The position numbers were made by a program, and so were the translations under genes. This document shows, piece by piece, positions 34,300 through 45,394 of a stretch of 64,000 bases of DNA. Within the stretch, counting starts at the first letter, position 1. Each line of letters starts with the position of its first letter. The notes under the pieces were generated by a model. That model ran no database searches. It was not told where the DNA came from and worked only from the letters and a program-made list of their open reading frames with translations. Source of the DNA: Carya illinoinensis (taxonomy: Eukaryota > Streptophyta > Magnoliopsida > Fagales > Juglandaceae). The DNA lies in assembly GCF_018687715.1 (NCBI RefSeq), contig NC_056766.1, positions 43,006,933 through 43,070,932 on the forward strand, read 5' to 3'.

Positions 34300-34513
34300 A
34301 TCACGCTCATACGTGATTTCCTCCTCGTCAATATTTCTATATGGCAACTCTGTTTCTTGCACTCTGTTTCTTGCTGTATATTCCGTAAATAGCTATTATC
34401 TTGTTTATGGTTGTACATTCCTTAATCAGCCACATCCTTGTATTATATAAAGATGTCTTGTAATGCAAAATATATTAAGAGATCTTTACCAAATTACTTA
34501 CGTAATCCTTATA
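34281..34513 (+). repeat. 3' LTR of the truncated Copia element (probable)
   Basis: Starts TATAAGGGAATCC directly after a polypurine-like TTTTGAGGGGCCG and ends GTAATCCTTATA, giving TATAAGG inverted ends like the intact element. TTATATAAAG near 34443 is a TATA-type motif. The right end is inferred from the inverted ends only. Confidence 0.65.
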
Positions 34514-34751
34514 GGAACCTCCATGCTGACTGTATTGCGCATATTGGTTGAACACAAGTTCCCTATTTTCTCCGTCCTTCAGACCGAATTGATTGAATTA
34601 AACATCTTTCTAGGCAAGCCAATTATATTGTTTGAAGAACACAGACAGAAACCATACTTCTTGTCCCCTGTAAATTTACAGACATGAATTCCAACTCAAA
34701 GGAACTCAATCTCACGTCATTCAATGTTACCTAGCTAGTTGTTGCTTTATT

Positions 34752-34788
<37 letters not shown>

Positions 34789-35504
34789 TTTCGATCGACA
34801 GGCATATAAATTAAACAAATACTTTTGCTAGGATTTCATATAAATGAGACATCCAAATCATAGAATGTCGGTATAAGTTTTTTAGGATTTCATTATGACT
34901 GGATATATCATCACAGAGCATCAGAAACAGTCAAGGGCATTGTCATGTCATCTTGAAACATTCTTCCAGATTGTATTAGTATAGTTCCAATGGAAGGAAA
35001 AGAGCATTCTTCCAAATGTGTCTCAGGAGCGTAGGTACACTTTGAGCAATATTCTTCTGATTCGCATCAAACATGCATGGGCAATACTGCCAATACGCAT
35101 GCAACCTGAATAGATTATTAAGGGAATCTTAACATCAAATAGTAACCAAATCACCACCTTAATTAATTCATTGGCAAAGCCTATATCAAGTCTTAAAAGA
35201 TGAGAAACAATGTCTACCAGAAACGAAGTTTATGGGGGGCTAAAACAGGGCATAAAGATGCAATATGCAAGTGTTTGTAGCAGATATTTACTGTAATAAA
35301 GCTGTAGATGAAAATTTTCAGGGCAACACAACACTTGAATTCCAGCTATAGATTAAAAGATTCCCCATTTGTAGCATGATTGCCGGCTAGCTCCAAATTA
35401 ATTGAGGTAAATCGACATTTTCTAAATTTTAGAAATTCTTTTGATCTAAATTTTCTTTCGGGTATCACATTTTCTAATCGACATCATAGTATTTTCATAA
35501 CATT
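34514..35504. other. Spacer with an inverted repeat fragment
   Basis: At about 34590-34680 the reversed sequence (CTGTGTTCTTCAAACAATAT, then GGCTTGCC) matches 14884-14930 and 8270-8300, so an upstream-spacer piece lies here in the opposite direction. A (TA)n tract occupies 34755-34786. The rest was not recognised. Confidence 0.5.
34755..34786 (+). repeat. (TA)n microsatellite
   Basis: About 16 TA dinucleotides. Confidence 0.9.
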
Positions 35505-35880
35505 GCTTGGAGTACCTCAGAAAGCATCCTACCATTGTCCTAAACACTTTCTGCAGTGTTCCCCCACCCTTTCTCAAGCCCCACTCCTTAAACCTACAAC
35601 AAGGCAAATACAGAAAAACCATGTACTATCCAATATCCACCTATCATGGAATTTGTGTCAAAACAGGTTTTGCTTTTAATGAGGGTGGTAAACATAAAAT
35701 AATGGTCACCTCTGCTCAAAATTGAATTTATCATAAGATCCTGCTAATTGGAACAACATCCATTATTTGTGTATTCAAAGTATGATACAAGAAACTACTT
35801 TCTTCCATTGTCCGTGTGCCTATCCAAAGTATGAGCTGCCTTTATACCTCTCCTTTATAATTTACTCGTCTAGCTCTGGT
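35505..35880 (-). pseudogene. SUS: Second sucrose-synthase fragment
   Basis: Close copy of 11393-11830 in the same orientation, carrying the WGNTAESVQENV-type exon and its flanks (minus strand), with extra small deletions. Neither the N-terminal nor the catalytic parts follow. It shows that the sucrose-synthase pseudogene was already next to the TNL spacer when that spacer was duplicated. Confidence 0.8.
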
Positions 35881-35954
35881 GCACGTCGCTTAAAAGTTCA
35901 TGTGCCCATGACAGAGAGCAGTCCACGTGGATAATTGTTAGGGCCCAACATAAC

Positions 35955-36915
35955 GTTTAATATGAAAAAGCTTATGGTAGACTTGAATGGAGATTTTTAT
36001 GGATATATTTGGCCTTTGGTTTTTCTTTTTTACACTGATGGCATTGTTATCTTCCTTAATCAATCCAATAAATCCTTGAGGAGTTTATCTGAAGTATTTA
36101 GTAAGTGGAAGGAAAAAATGCTCTTGTTTCTGGGAAACATATTATGCTGGATGAAACTGGTTTCTAAGGGATATTTTGTTTCCTTCTACATATCTTGGTG
36201 TACCTATTCTCATTAAAAGGAACAATGGGGGAAAATTAGTCTTGATTAAGCATGTTTGATCAAGCATGCCAATTCATTTGCTCTTGGTTCTGAATGTGCC
36301 CAAATCAGTTTTGAGGTTTATTACCATGCTCTTCTCAGACTTTTTCTCATTTGGGAGATAGAGAAGGTGAAGTAAAGAAAAAATGGGTTTCTTGGGAAAA
36401 AGTATGTCAGTCTATTGATGAGAGAGGATTGGGTGTGAGGGAAAAGAGAGCATTACACATGAAGTCAGCTTGAAATTTTACATATGGGAGCTCGACGCTC
36501 GTTATGGCCCGTCTATTTCAGCTGCAAACACCTGAATCCTTCAAAGAAGCAGCAGCCATCAAATATTGATGGCTGAAAAATTTGATGTGGTTGGCAAGAA
36601 GGTTTGAAACTTAAGAGGTCATGCCTTATTCTGAGCGGAATTTGGTTAAATTACAGGACCATTTAGGATCAGATTTGGCATCTCAGATTAATGCTATACC
36701 TTATTGTCCTCGAAGGGGGGAAGATACACCTGTAAAGGCTAATCTAATTTCTTGGTATAGATGGGAATGGTGTCAAGTTTTACCCACCAAGATCTTCGAA
36801 TATATTGAAACTAATCAGATTGCAGAATTTTTAGCTATAGAAGGTGCTGAAGGGAATTCAGCGCTGTGTTTGGATAGGTCTAATCCACCTCATGATGTAT
36901 GGGGTGGTTGATTTT
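35955..36915 (+). pseudogene. Second copy of the LINE reverse-transcriptase remnant
   Basis: Parallel to 15540-16620: KLMVDLNGDFYGYIWPLVF, LFYTDGIVIFLNQSNKSL (the catalytic Asp pair reads DG here) and WNLVKLQDHLGSDLASQIN-like residues at 36640-36700. It is shorter, lacking about 100 bp present near 15790-15890, and is not functional. Confidence 0.8.
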
Positions 36916-37255
36916 AGAAAGAGCTGATTTAGAAAATTTAAGATGTAAATAAGTCTGTTTCAATATTTCGTTGTTCTGTATATGTTGCTCTCCAACTCGA
37001 TGGGAGTTTTTAAACGAGGTAAGTGGTATTTTCTGGTTTTTCAGCAAGTGTTTTTAGCGGAAACTTGCTGTAGTATGGCTATAGAAGAAAATGTTCAGGG
37101 CAGCACAACACTTGAATTCATCATGCAAGTAACAAACTAATGGCTATAAGCAAACAAACAAAGTGAAAAGCTTATAAGCTAATTAATAGCATGAAGATTC
37201 CCCATACTTTTGGCAAAATTGACAGCTAGATCCAAATTGTTCAACCTTATAAATA

Positions 37256-37260
<5 letters not shown>

Positions 37261-37287
<27 letters not shown>
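37261..37287 (+). repeat. (GA)n microsatellite
   Basis: Counterpart of 16939-16965. Confidence 0.9.
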
Positions 37288-37291
<4 letters not shown>

Positions 37292-37352
37292 TGACAGTGG
37301 CAGTAGTGTGGTGGTCTTAAGATTCAGCTCTTTTACACGTACATGTCATTCT

Positions 37353-37534
37353 GTAACGTTCTTGATGATCAAGAACTGCTGAATACCACCCAGATTAACT
37401 ACTCACAACACACAAGACTAGAAAAGTAACAAAGAATTGCGCAACACACAAATGGTTTAAACTCCAGATTCCATGATGAATTTGAACTGGGAATTTTCGA
37501 GGAACTCCCAACCTCCAAGACTCAAGATTCTTAT
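37353..37534. mobile_element. About 180-bp insertion relative to the paralogous spacer
   Basis: The paralog at 17025-17045 reads straight through (CATGCCATTCATCCATCTCAA), while here CATGTCATTC is followed by TGTAACGTTCTTGATGATCA and about 160 further bases before ATTCATGTCAAAC resumes. ATTC lies at both edges, so a 4-5 bp target duplication is possible. It was not matched to a known family. Confidence 0.5.
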
Positions 37535-37559
37535 TCATGTCAAACAAGTCGAAGCTCTA

Positions 37560-37640
37560 ACTCCAAATCTACCTTTGGATCATCATAGTCCTCTCCACCT
37601 AATCTGGAAGTTTGATGCCCCAAGTTTAAGAATCCCTCTT
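37560..37640 (-). other. Conserved peptide-coding motif, copy 3 (broken)
   Basis: Same motif as 17045-17115: IKLPD, a stop, then in another frame EDYDDPKVDLELELRLV and a stop. One or two bases are lost in the middle. Confidence 0.4.
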
Positions 37641-38339
37641 TTCTCCTGTGATTGAATTCCAATAGTGTTAGAATAGATAGATTACTAAAGTCTACAAAAG
37701 AAGACGTCCTTGAAAATAAAGACATGTTACATCAGTGCACATGTTGTACAGGTCCCTAAACCCAAAAGTTCAGATCAATAGAGTGAGTTCCCATAATCCC
37801 AACCAACCAACATGAGCAATAATGCCACTACATATGCAACCCCACGAGTAGATTCATGGAAATCTTGACATCATATATGAAGCAAAAATGAAGTCTTAAG
37901 ACCAGAGAGAACAAACAAAAACGAAAGGAAAATCTCACCTGAGATTCCAAAGATTCCAAAGAAATAGTAGCAACAAGGGCCGGCAGACCACTTGGGCTGC
38001 AAATGCCAAACTTGGAAATGCTATATATGTTGAATGGAGCTGACAGGTTTTGGCAAATATGCTGAAACTGGAGTTGCTTCTTCCCACTTCTGCACAAGTG
38101 CTTTCATGTTCACTAAACGCTACCCCATATGAAACTTCAGTGTCTATAGATTCCTTTCTGGTTCAAAAATGAAACCAAGTATAAACTTGAACTAAAAGAA
38201 TGGACAAGAAAGTGATTTTTCTAACCTTGGTATTCTTTGTGGATCACCAAAGCAAAGCAAATAATCATCCTAGAAAAGCAGATTATTAAAATCTATGAAA
38301 GAAGTACTATGTCTAAGGAAATAAAGAACTACTAGTACT

Positions 38340-38705
38340 CTACAGGAAAAACTCAACCGACCTGCCGCTTTTCTCGACGAATTTGGTTGCCATTCCAAGC
38401 TTGAAGTCCTCTGCTGCCTGGTATTCCTTCTTCCCATGATGGATAGGACCGAGTGATACCCCTATTGGCTCGAAGTACTTTTTGAAATTTTTGTGTCCAC
38501 GCAGCAAGGCTGGAACCTTTTGTATTTTTGGCGTAGTCTTCTCAGCTGAATTTCGGGTAATATTGGCCCCTGCTTCCTGTAGTTTCTCAAGATTTTCTTC
38601 CTCATCTTGGACGTGGAACTCACTACCTCTTCAATTTCAATGATCTGCCCTCGTCTGCTTGTTTCACCAACTTCTTCTCTGACAAAACTAACCTTCCTAG
38701 AGAGT
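38340..38705 (-). pseudogene. DUF247-type protein fragment
   Basis: The minus strand encodes, across frames, LLRGHKNFKKYFEPIGVSLG then PIHHGKKEYQAAEDFKLGMA and TKFVEKSG. This fits the start of the plant DUF247 family (VP..LR..N...Y.P..VSIGP.HHG). It is preceded by a charged segment with VREEVGETSRRGQIIEIEE. Frames are broken and the rest of the roughly 400-residue domain is absent. DUF247 proteins are plant membrane-anchored proteins, mostly of unknown function, some tied to self-incompatibility in grasses. The matching place in the other spacer (near 17.4-17.9 kb) lacks it. Confidence 0.7.
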
Positions 38706-38924
38706 GACTCCTCCCTGGATATGACATGCTCTGTTCAGGCCATCGCAAGAGTGTACACGCCAAAACAAGTTCAGTAGTGTTATGAAAGGTCCTAATAAAT
38801 TTATATGGCAATCAAGTGTTGTAAGACTCACTTTACTTTATGTATCTATATGTCTCCACCTGATCTGGAATTAAATAAGGGAATTAAATCCTATAAGCAA
38901 TGGCTAAAAAAAGGCAGGGTCCTT

Positions 38925-38980
38925 TGAATCATCGTACATCTCCACCTGATCTGGAAGTTTGATGCCCCAAGTTGAAGACT
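38925..38980 (-). other. Conserved peptide-coding motif, copy 4
   Basis: The minus strand reads GIKLPDQVEMYDDSKDP, one codon shorter than copy 2 at 17925-17985. Confidence 0.45.
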
Positions 38981-39413
38981 ATCAAGTGATTTTTTCATAA
39001 GTATAAAGCAATCCAAATAATCATCCTAGAAAATAACAGATAGATTATTAAAATCTACAGAACAAGTCCGTCATAGTGTCCCTAAACCCAAATTTCATGT
39101 GCTTGGCGACAATTTCTTTATATTTACTAGAAACTGAAGCAGCATGGCAATACTGTCAGTACATGAGTATAGATCTATGACAGAGAGCACACGATCTTAT
39201 ATTTTCTTTCCTTCTTTTTCTTTTTTTTTTAAAAATTCTATTCTGTACAGAGAGCACACGATCTTATATGTAGCGTAAAAAATTTCATATAGAATATTCT
39301 TTCCCAAAAACACACCTGAATGATATCCCAACCAAAACACAATACGAACCGGGGTGACTTACTTGGGTTATCATTAAGTCTATTGCTGTTGAGGACTGTT
39401 TGGAACATTGGCT
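38981..39413. other. 3' spacer of TNL-D
   Basis: Matches 17990-18150 downstream of TNL-B in part. No gene seen. It presumably contains the TNL-D 3' untranslated region and poly(A) signal, but no single site can be chosen. Confidence 0.4.
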
Positions 39414-42400
39414 TCATCCATTTTTCTTTTTCTTGTATACCACCTTGGCGCTACAACTTATATAAAATGGCATTGGACGAGCTACATTAGATGGGCGATA
39501 ATGAGCACTGAAAAAAAATTGGACATGCAAGTTGTCCAAAACCTTTTGCTCAAAACGTTGTAAATTGGAGAACCCCACCCATATATCATGTCCAGTTGCT
39601 CCCTTGTTCTTCCAATCTATAATAACGGCCGATTGTACCTGTTTTTGAACTCTGCATGCACGATTTGAGCCCTTACCGTAAATCCTAACATGAGGAGGAA
39701 TTATGTTCAAGCTACCAGTATAATTGAAAAAGCGTTCGACATACAAGACAATTCCACTAATATCCTCCAAATAGTGTGGCCCCTCAATATCTATTCCCCT
39801 ATATCGGGCATCATCATAAGGCTCCTTCTCCATCTCATAATCATGATAGAGTCCCTGTTAAATGTCAAATATCATAATCATCATCAATTTAATTTTGAGT
39901 CAAGCATACTATTTAAAATGAGATCGCACATACATACATACCTTCCACCATAAAGGATTTTGCACTTTATCATTGCATAAATTCTCATGCATTTTACTGC
40001 AGTGGAACATAGAAATATCTTCTAGTGATCTGATGCGGCTTCGTTTGAATTCCAACATTTTTGATACTTCCGAAAATCTCTCTAGTGACTCGCATCCCAT
40101 GACATTTACGTCTCTTATATTTGGAGGAAGCTCTACTATTACTTCGAGTTTATGACAATTTCTCAAGATAAGAGCAGTTAGTGTAATAAATTCTTTGACG
40201 TTCGTGGGAAGGCTAACAATATCAATCTCCGTTAAATTTAAGACAGTCAAGCTGGTTGAGGAATTAAACAAGGTAAAGAAACTATATAATGGAAAGAAAT
40301 TTGATTCTGAATGGGTACAACTAATTTGAAGATTCGATACTTGTAATACATTGCTCCCATTTCTTGAATTTGATATCTCGTCTTCCATTGTTGTAGAATC
40401 ATTAGGCAAATCAAGGAATTGTCCATCATCCCGCATCTTCTTTACAATATTTGTACAACCACCAATACCAAGAAAGTGTAAATATTGCAACTGGATCAAA
40501 GCAATTGGGAGACGCATAAGGTTTTTGCAATCCCATAGATATAAATACTGAAGTCCAACAAGGTTCCCGAAGGATAAAGGTAGTTCTTCTACTGCAGTGC
40601 CAGATAGACCCAATAAATCTATAGACTCCATTTTACACTCGATTTCAGGAAGAACACAAAGGCTTGAGCAGAATGCAAGATTAAACTCCCTTAAAGATCT
40701 CAACTTAAGGCTTCTTGGAAGAAATTCGAGTTTAGAGCATTCCTTAAAATCCAACTTAGAAAGATATTCCAAATATCCAACGGAATCATGCACCTTAACT
40801 ACATTGTTACAATACCTGACAGTCAATTCCTTCAAATTAGGGGTGCTTGAAAGATCCGGAATTTCTGTTAAGTGACTACAAGACTCGAAAGCCATGAATG
40901 TCAAATTCTGTAAAAGAAAAGAAAATAATGTTAAATGGAGTTTACTAAATAGCTTAAAGAACAAAAAAAATTATTGATGAATATAATTGTACATACCTTG
41001 AGCTTGAATCTTTCCCCTAATTCCTTGTTGATGATGCTATTATGCATTCTAAAGACAATGAGTTTCTTCCCTTGAAAATCAAGTGGCAAATATGGTGAAG
41101 GATAGTTATACCAATCAAGGACTCTTAACTTGTCAGGGAGATAATTGGGTGCACAAGAAAAACGTGCATTACGATTTATAAAGACTCTAAGTCTTTTCAT
41201 ATGTCGAAATGCTTCTGGATGCAAGCTTATCTCCTCATCACCTTCAGGTAAATCTATTACTATGCCTTCAATTTCGTTTGGCCCCTAATATAAGAGAATG
41301 CATATATAAAAGTGTCAGCAAAATTAGTGCATATATAAAGTCGTTCATAAGTTACATGAATTTGCTAAAGTTAATAATTTTCGAGCTGACGGTATATTAT
41401 TTCACAAAAAATACTACTCTCTCGTTATCTTTTCATGCTATTTTCCAATACTAAATATTCACATGTTAAAATATAAAAGACTGTCTTTTCTTTCCCAACT
41501 TACGTAAGTAAATGAGTACTCTTTTTAACTTTTCATAAAACAAACGCCAGCCAGAAGAGACAGTAGACACTACATTAAAAAATATTCTGATATTTGAAAC
41601 AAAAAAGCTGGACATTTACATATGGTACTTAATTTAGTGATTCATCTTAATAAATAAACGAATTGTATTTATAACAACAAATTCATTCATGATAATTTAA
41701 AGGATTTTTTCCACAGCCAGAAGAGACAGTAGACACTACATTAAAAAATATTCTGATATTTGAAACAAAAAAAGCTGGACATTTACATATGGTACTTAAT
41801 TTAGTGATTCATCTTAATAAATAAACGAATTGTATTTATAACAACAAATTCATTCATGATAATTTAAAGGATTTTTTCCACTAGGACAGGTCTTAATTCA
41901 TAAGTCAATATTTTCTAGTACATTTCTCTTTATAGAAAGGAAGTAAATGTAAAATCCAAGAATTTTTGTGACTCTATCTTACCGTATCTTCTTCCAACAC
42001 TTCACGAACATCCTTGTGAAACCACAATCTGCTGCGTTTGCTAGGATCTTTGGATGATTTTACTCGTTCAATTTCTCGACCCATATCTTGTAGCAAGTCA
42101 TGCATAAAAACACATTCATCACTCCTCCGTTCAATAGTAATAAGACACTTGTCTATAAGCCTCTGGATACCATGAGCTGGAAAAAAACCGCAACTATCAA
42201 ATATTTCCATGACCTTTGCCAAAGGTTCTCCTTTGAAGAAAAATGCAATATCAAGGAACATGTCTTTCTCATTATCTTCCAAACTATCATAACTTATTTG
42301 AAGTACGCTCTGAATTTCTTGGTGGAGAACTTTTCTATACTTATCCAATGCACCTTTCCATTGATCTATATTTCGACCTTTTAGATCCAAACCTAGCACT

Positions 42401-44786
42401 GTTAAAGCTAGTGGAAGACCTTGAGCATATTTTGTTACTTGTTTAGAGAGGTCCACATAATCCTTCAACGGTTCCTTTTCCTCAAAAGTATACAAGCTAA
42501 AGAGTTGAAGAGCTTCAGTGTCATCCAAAGCCCTCACCTTGTATTTTGAATCAACTTTAGAGTTATCCAATAAATGTTGATCTCTTGTTGTTATGATAAC
42601 TCTACTTCCTGAACCAAACCAAGCAAGATCTCCAACTAATTTTTCTAGTTGGACCATTTTATCCACATCATCAAAAATTAGTAGAATCTTTTTAGATTGA
42701 AGTCTATCCCTAATTACATTGACTCCTCTATCGACATCATTAATATCCAATTTTGTTCCTAAGATCTCCGAAAGAAGTGTATTTTGTAGCTGAATCAAAC
42801 CTCCTCCTTGTTTTGAAGTTTCTCTAATATTTCTCAAGAAACAGCTTCCTTCAAATTGAGAAGAAATCTGATTATAAATATCGTTTGCAATAGTTGTCTT
42901 ACCAATTCCACCGGTTCCGAATATCCCTACCACGCGTATAATATCATTCCTTTCGATACTTAAACGCTGATAAATGCCTCGTATACGAGATTCTATCCCA
43001 ATTGGATGCTTGGCAACGTTTAAAGGCATTCGCTTTACTATTTTTTGGTTCACCCACATAATGATTTTTTGGATAAATTCTGATTCATCATCCCTATCAA
43101 TAAAAAAGAAAAAAAAATTTAAAGAGTCAGACATTTCACACTAGGTAGATGACATATATTCAATAAGCAGTACTACTCTGCCGCCTGAGTAGCACCGCTC
43201 AAAGTGACCGCTAGTAACTTTTTTTCACATTTTTTTAATAGATTTAAATATTTTTAAAAAATAAAAAAAAATACACCAATAGACTTAAAATCACTTTCTT
43301 ATAAGTAAAAAAATAAAAAAAAGTTGACCAACAGTAACTTTTAGGGGTCAAATGCATGGGTCGGGGGAGGCATACAAGCTTTCCCCATATTCAATACGAT
43401 TGAGTTAAAAGAGTAATTTATTATGATATCAAAGAGTAGCCGGCCCGCTTTCTCCTTCCAATGTTTCAATATTAATATATTATATTGTGCATTTGTCGTG
43501 ATCACCTTGTTCCGTTGTTGACTTACATGATTTTCATTCTAATTTTGTATGTATTCATAACAAACTTTTTAACTAAAATTTTTCCCATTAATCTGAAATG
43601 TATAATTTAAAAGTATTTGTGACTGTTTATATTTAGAAACAAATTAAAACTAAAAACCACTACTTATATTTTAAAGCTGTTTTTTATTTTATTATTATTA
43701 TTATTTCTTGTCATCAGTCCAAATCTTATTCTTTAGTTATTTTTTTTCAACTCTCATTGAACAGTCAATTGATGGACGAAATTCCATATATATTCCAGCT
43801 CTATTCCTTAGATTTTGCTTGCAATTAATCAAAAGACGTTACAAAGGGCAAAAAAGAATAAAATCTATATATATTTTTTTATCTGTTTCATGTTCTTCTA
43901 TTTCTTCAATAAACTTTAGGTAAAACTAATGTGGTAGTGGTAGTTGATACTAAATCCTTGCATCAGAAAGGATTTCTAAATTAATTTTACTATGTTTTGC
44001 ATAAAAAGTTCAATTCCAAAAATAATCATAAACACAAAATATTCAGAATAATCCCATAATAAGAAAGGATTTCTACAATCTGACCATGTTTTGCTTATAA
44101 TTATTCAATGCAAAAAATAATCCCAAATATCAAATAGTTTTCTCTTTGTATGGTATTTTATCTTCACCCGTTGCCCCATTTTAGATCCTGGATTTGTCTG
44201 ATCAATTTTACCCATAAATAGCCCAAATATATATAGCATCATATATGCATACACATGATGACAAAGTGCATGTAGGCAAAGCTTACCGGAAGCACACTAA
44301 TGGGAAATCAGACAAATTGGCGACTGTTTCCAAAGCGTCCTTCCATTTCTCCATCTTTGCATTATCCTTGAGCTTATCTCCAAGTTTATTAAAGGATTCC
44401 CCAAAAATCCCTTTTTGATGCCGTACTTCTGTTGGATCCACATGATAAAAAATTGGTAGAAGAATTTGTTGCATTCCTTCCTTGCAATCAAGAATCTTCA
44501 ATAGCTCATCTAAGCACCATCTAGATTCTGCATAGTTTTTAGAGAGTACAATGATCGAAATCTGTGACTCTTCAATAACTTTGAAAAGTGCCGGTGAAAT
44601 TTCCTCTCCTCTTTCAAGATTGTTGTCTATATAAGTCTTGATTCCACTTCGACACAAAGCATGATTTAGATGAGCAATAAAATTATGGCGAACATCTTTA
44701 CCTCTAAAGCTCAAGAATACATCATGATTCCATAGAAAGATGGAAGGAGATGAAGAGGAGGAAGAAGCTCCTAATTGAAAGGCCAT
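39414..44786 (-). CDS. TNL-D: intact TIR-NBS-LRR immune receptor, five exons, 1101 aa
   Basis: Join on the minus strand: 44786-44287, 43093-41983, 41284-40997, 40907-39942, 39854-39414; all borders are GT-AG and the phases add up to an open frame. The start is the ATG in CCATGG; four codons further up is GTG, while TNL-B has ATG there. TIR, about residues 20-160: HDVFLSFRGKDVRHNF, SKNYAESRWCLDEL (the Glu of WCLDEL is the putative NADase residue). NB-ARC, 168-537: P-loop GTGGIGKTT (226-234), kinase-2 ILLIFDDVD, RNBS-B GSGSRVIITTRD, GLPLAL (392-397), FLDIAFFFKGE, MHDLLQDM (about 497). LRRs, 538-955: LPDKLRVLDWYNYP, LKELTVRYC, LPRSLKLRSLREFNL, GTAVEELPLSFGNLVGLQYL. C-JID, 956-1101: YLEDISGIVLYVERFF, WVGFSNLQ. 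Family role: intracellular effector sensing and TIR-dependent cell-death signalling through EDS1. The partner effector is unknown. Confidence 0.95.
43166..43386. mobile_element. MITE in intron 1 of TNL-D
   Basis: About 221 bp flanked by TATTCAATA on both sides (43157-43165 and 43388-43396; ATATTCAATA if extended one base). TNL-B and TNL-C have a single, slightly different copy of the site. Subterminal GTAACTTTTTTT-type arms and A/T runs occur, with weak terminal inverted repeats. A 9-10 bp duplication suggests the Mutator superfamily. It lies just before the NBS exon acceptor but does not alter it. Confidence 0.75.
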
Positions 44787-44845
44787 GGAAGAAGTCACGC
44801 TTTCAAACTCTCAGTATCCGCGATTACTAGTATTCACCAAGGGGT

Positions 44846-44862
44846 CCAATTATAGAATATAG
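44846..44862 (-). promoter_or_regulatory. Possible TATA region of TNL-D
   Basis: The minus strand reads CTATATTCTATAATTGG about 65-75 bp upstream of the ATG. Placement fits a core promoter but the match is loose; the same sequence is in unit 2. Confidence 0.3.
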
Positions 44863-45131
44863 ATCAGTAGTGTTATGGCAAATAAATAATGATAGAGAAG
44901 GAAGTGGGTGGAAACTTGTCGGCAACTTTTTGGCAGTAACGTCGACCACATGCATTGAACATTATAATATCTATCAATACTCATCAGCGCATGTGCATAT
45001 AGTCAAAAAAGTAGGCGAGTGGGTCAGACATGAAAGATGGAATCAACCTTCTTGGGAGTAGTCAGATCGATAGTTTAATGGTCAAGAATCAAGTCTAAAG
45101 TCCATTGTTTGGAAATCAATTTATGAGTGCT

Positions 45132-45143
45132 TTGACTTTGACT
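45132..45143 (+). promoter_or_regulatory. Paired W-box cores upstream of TNL-D (unit 1)
   Basis: TTGACTTTGACT, two head-to-tail TTGACT cores about 350 bp upstream of the TNL-D ATG. TTGAC(C/T) is the WRKY-binding W-box core, and W-box clusters are typical of defence genes. In the diverged copy R0 (near 6869) the same place reads ATGACTTTGATT, so both cores are lost there. Confidence 0.5.
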
Positions 45144-45322
45144 GTATCCGTTAAGATAAATAAAACATAAGTGACATCGTGACTAAATTTATGAAACCTG
45201 AGATGCATGAGATATATGGTATATATATAATTATAATATACGAAATGAAACATGATAAATGGTATATTTGTAAATATAAGAACATGCGTGGTACGTGAAC
45301 ATTGGCTTCCAAAGAGCTATTT

Positions 45323-45325
<3 letters not shown>

Positions 45326-45393
<68 letters not shown>
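45326..45393 (+). repeat. (AAT)n-(TA)n microsatellite
   Basis: About 12 AAT units followed by TA dinucleotides; in unit 2 (49186-49210) the AAT run is much shorter. Confidence 0.9.

Positions 45394-45394
<1 letters not shown>

Noticed and set aside
44787..44798. MTSS extension of TNL-D upstream of MAFQ
   Set aside because: The codon there is GTG; the first ATG in a good context is 44786.
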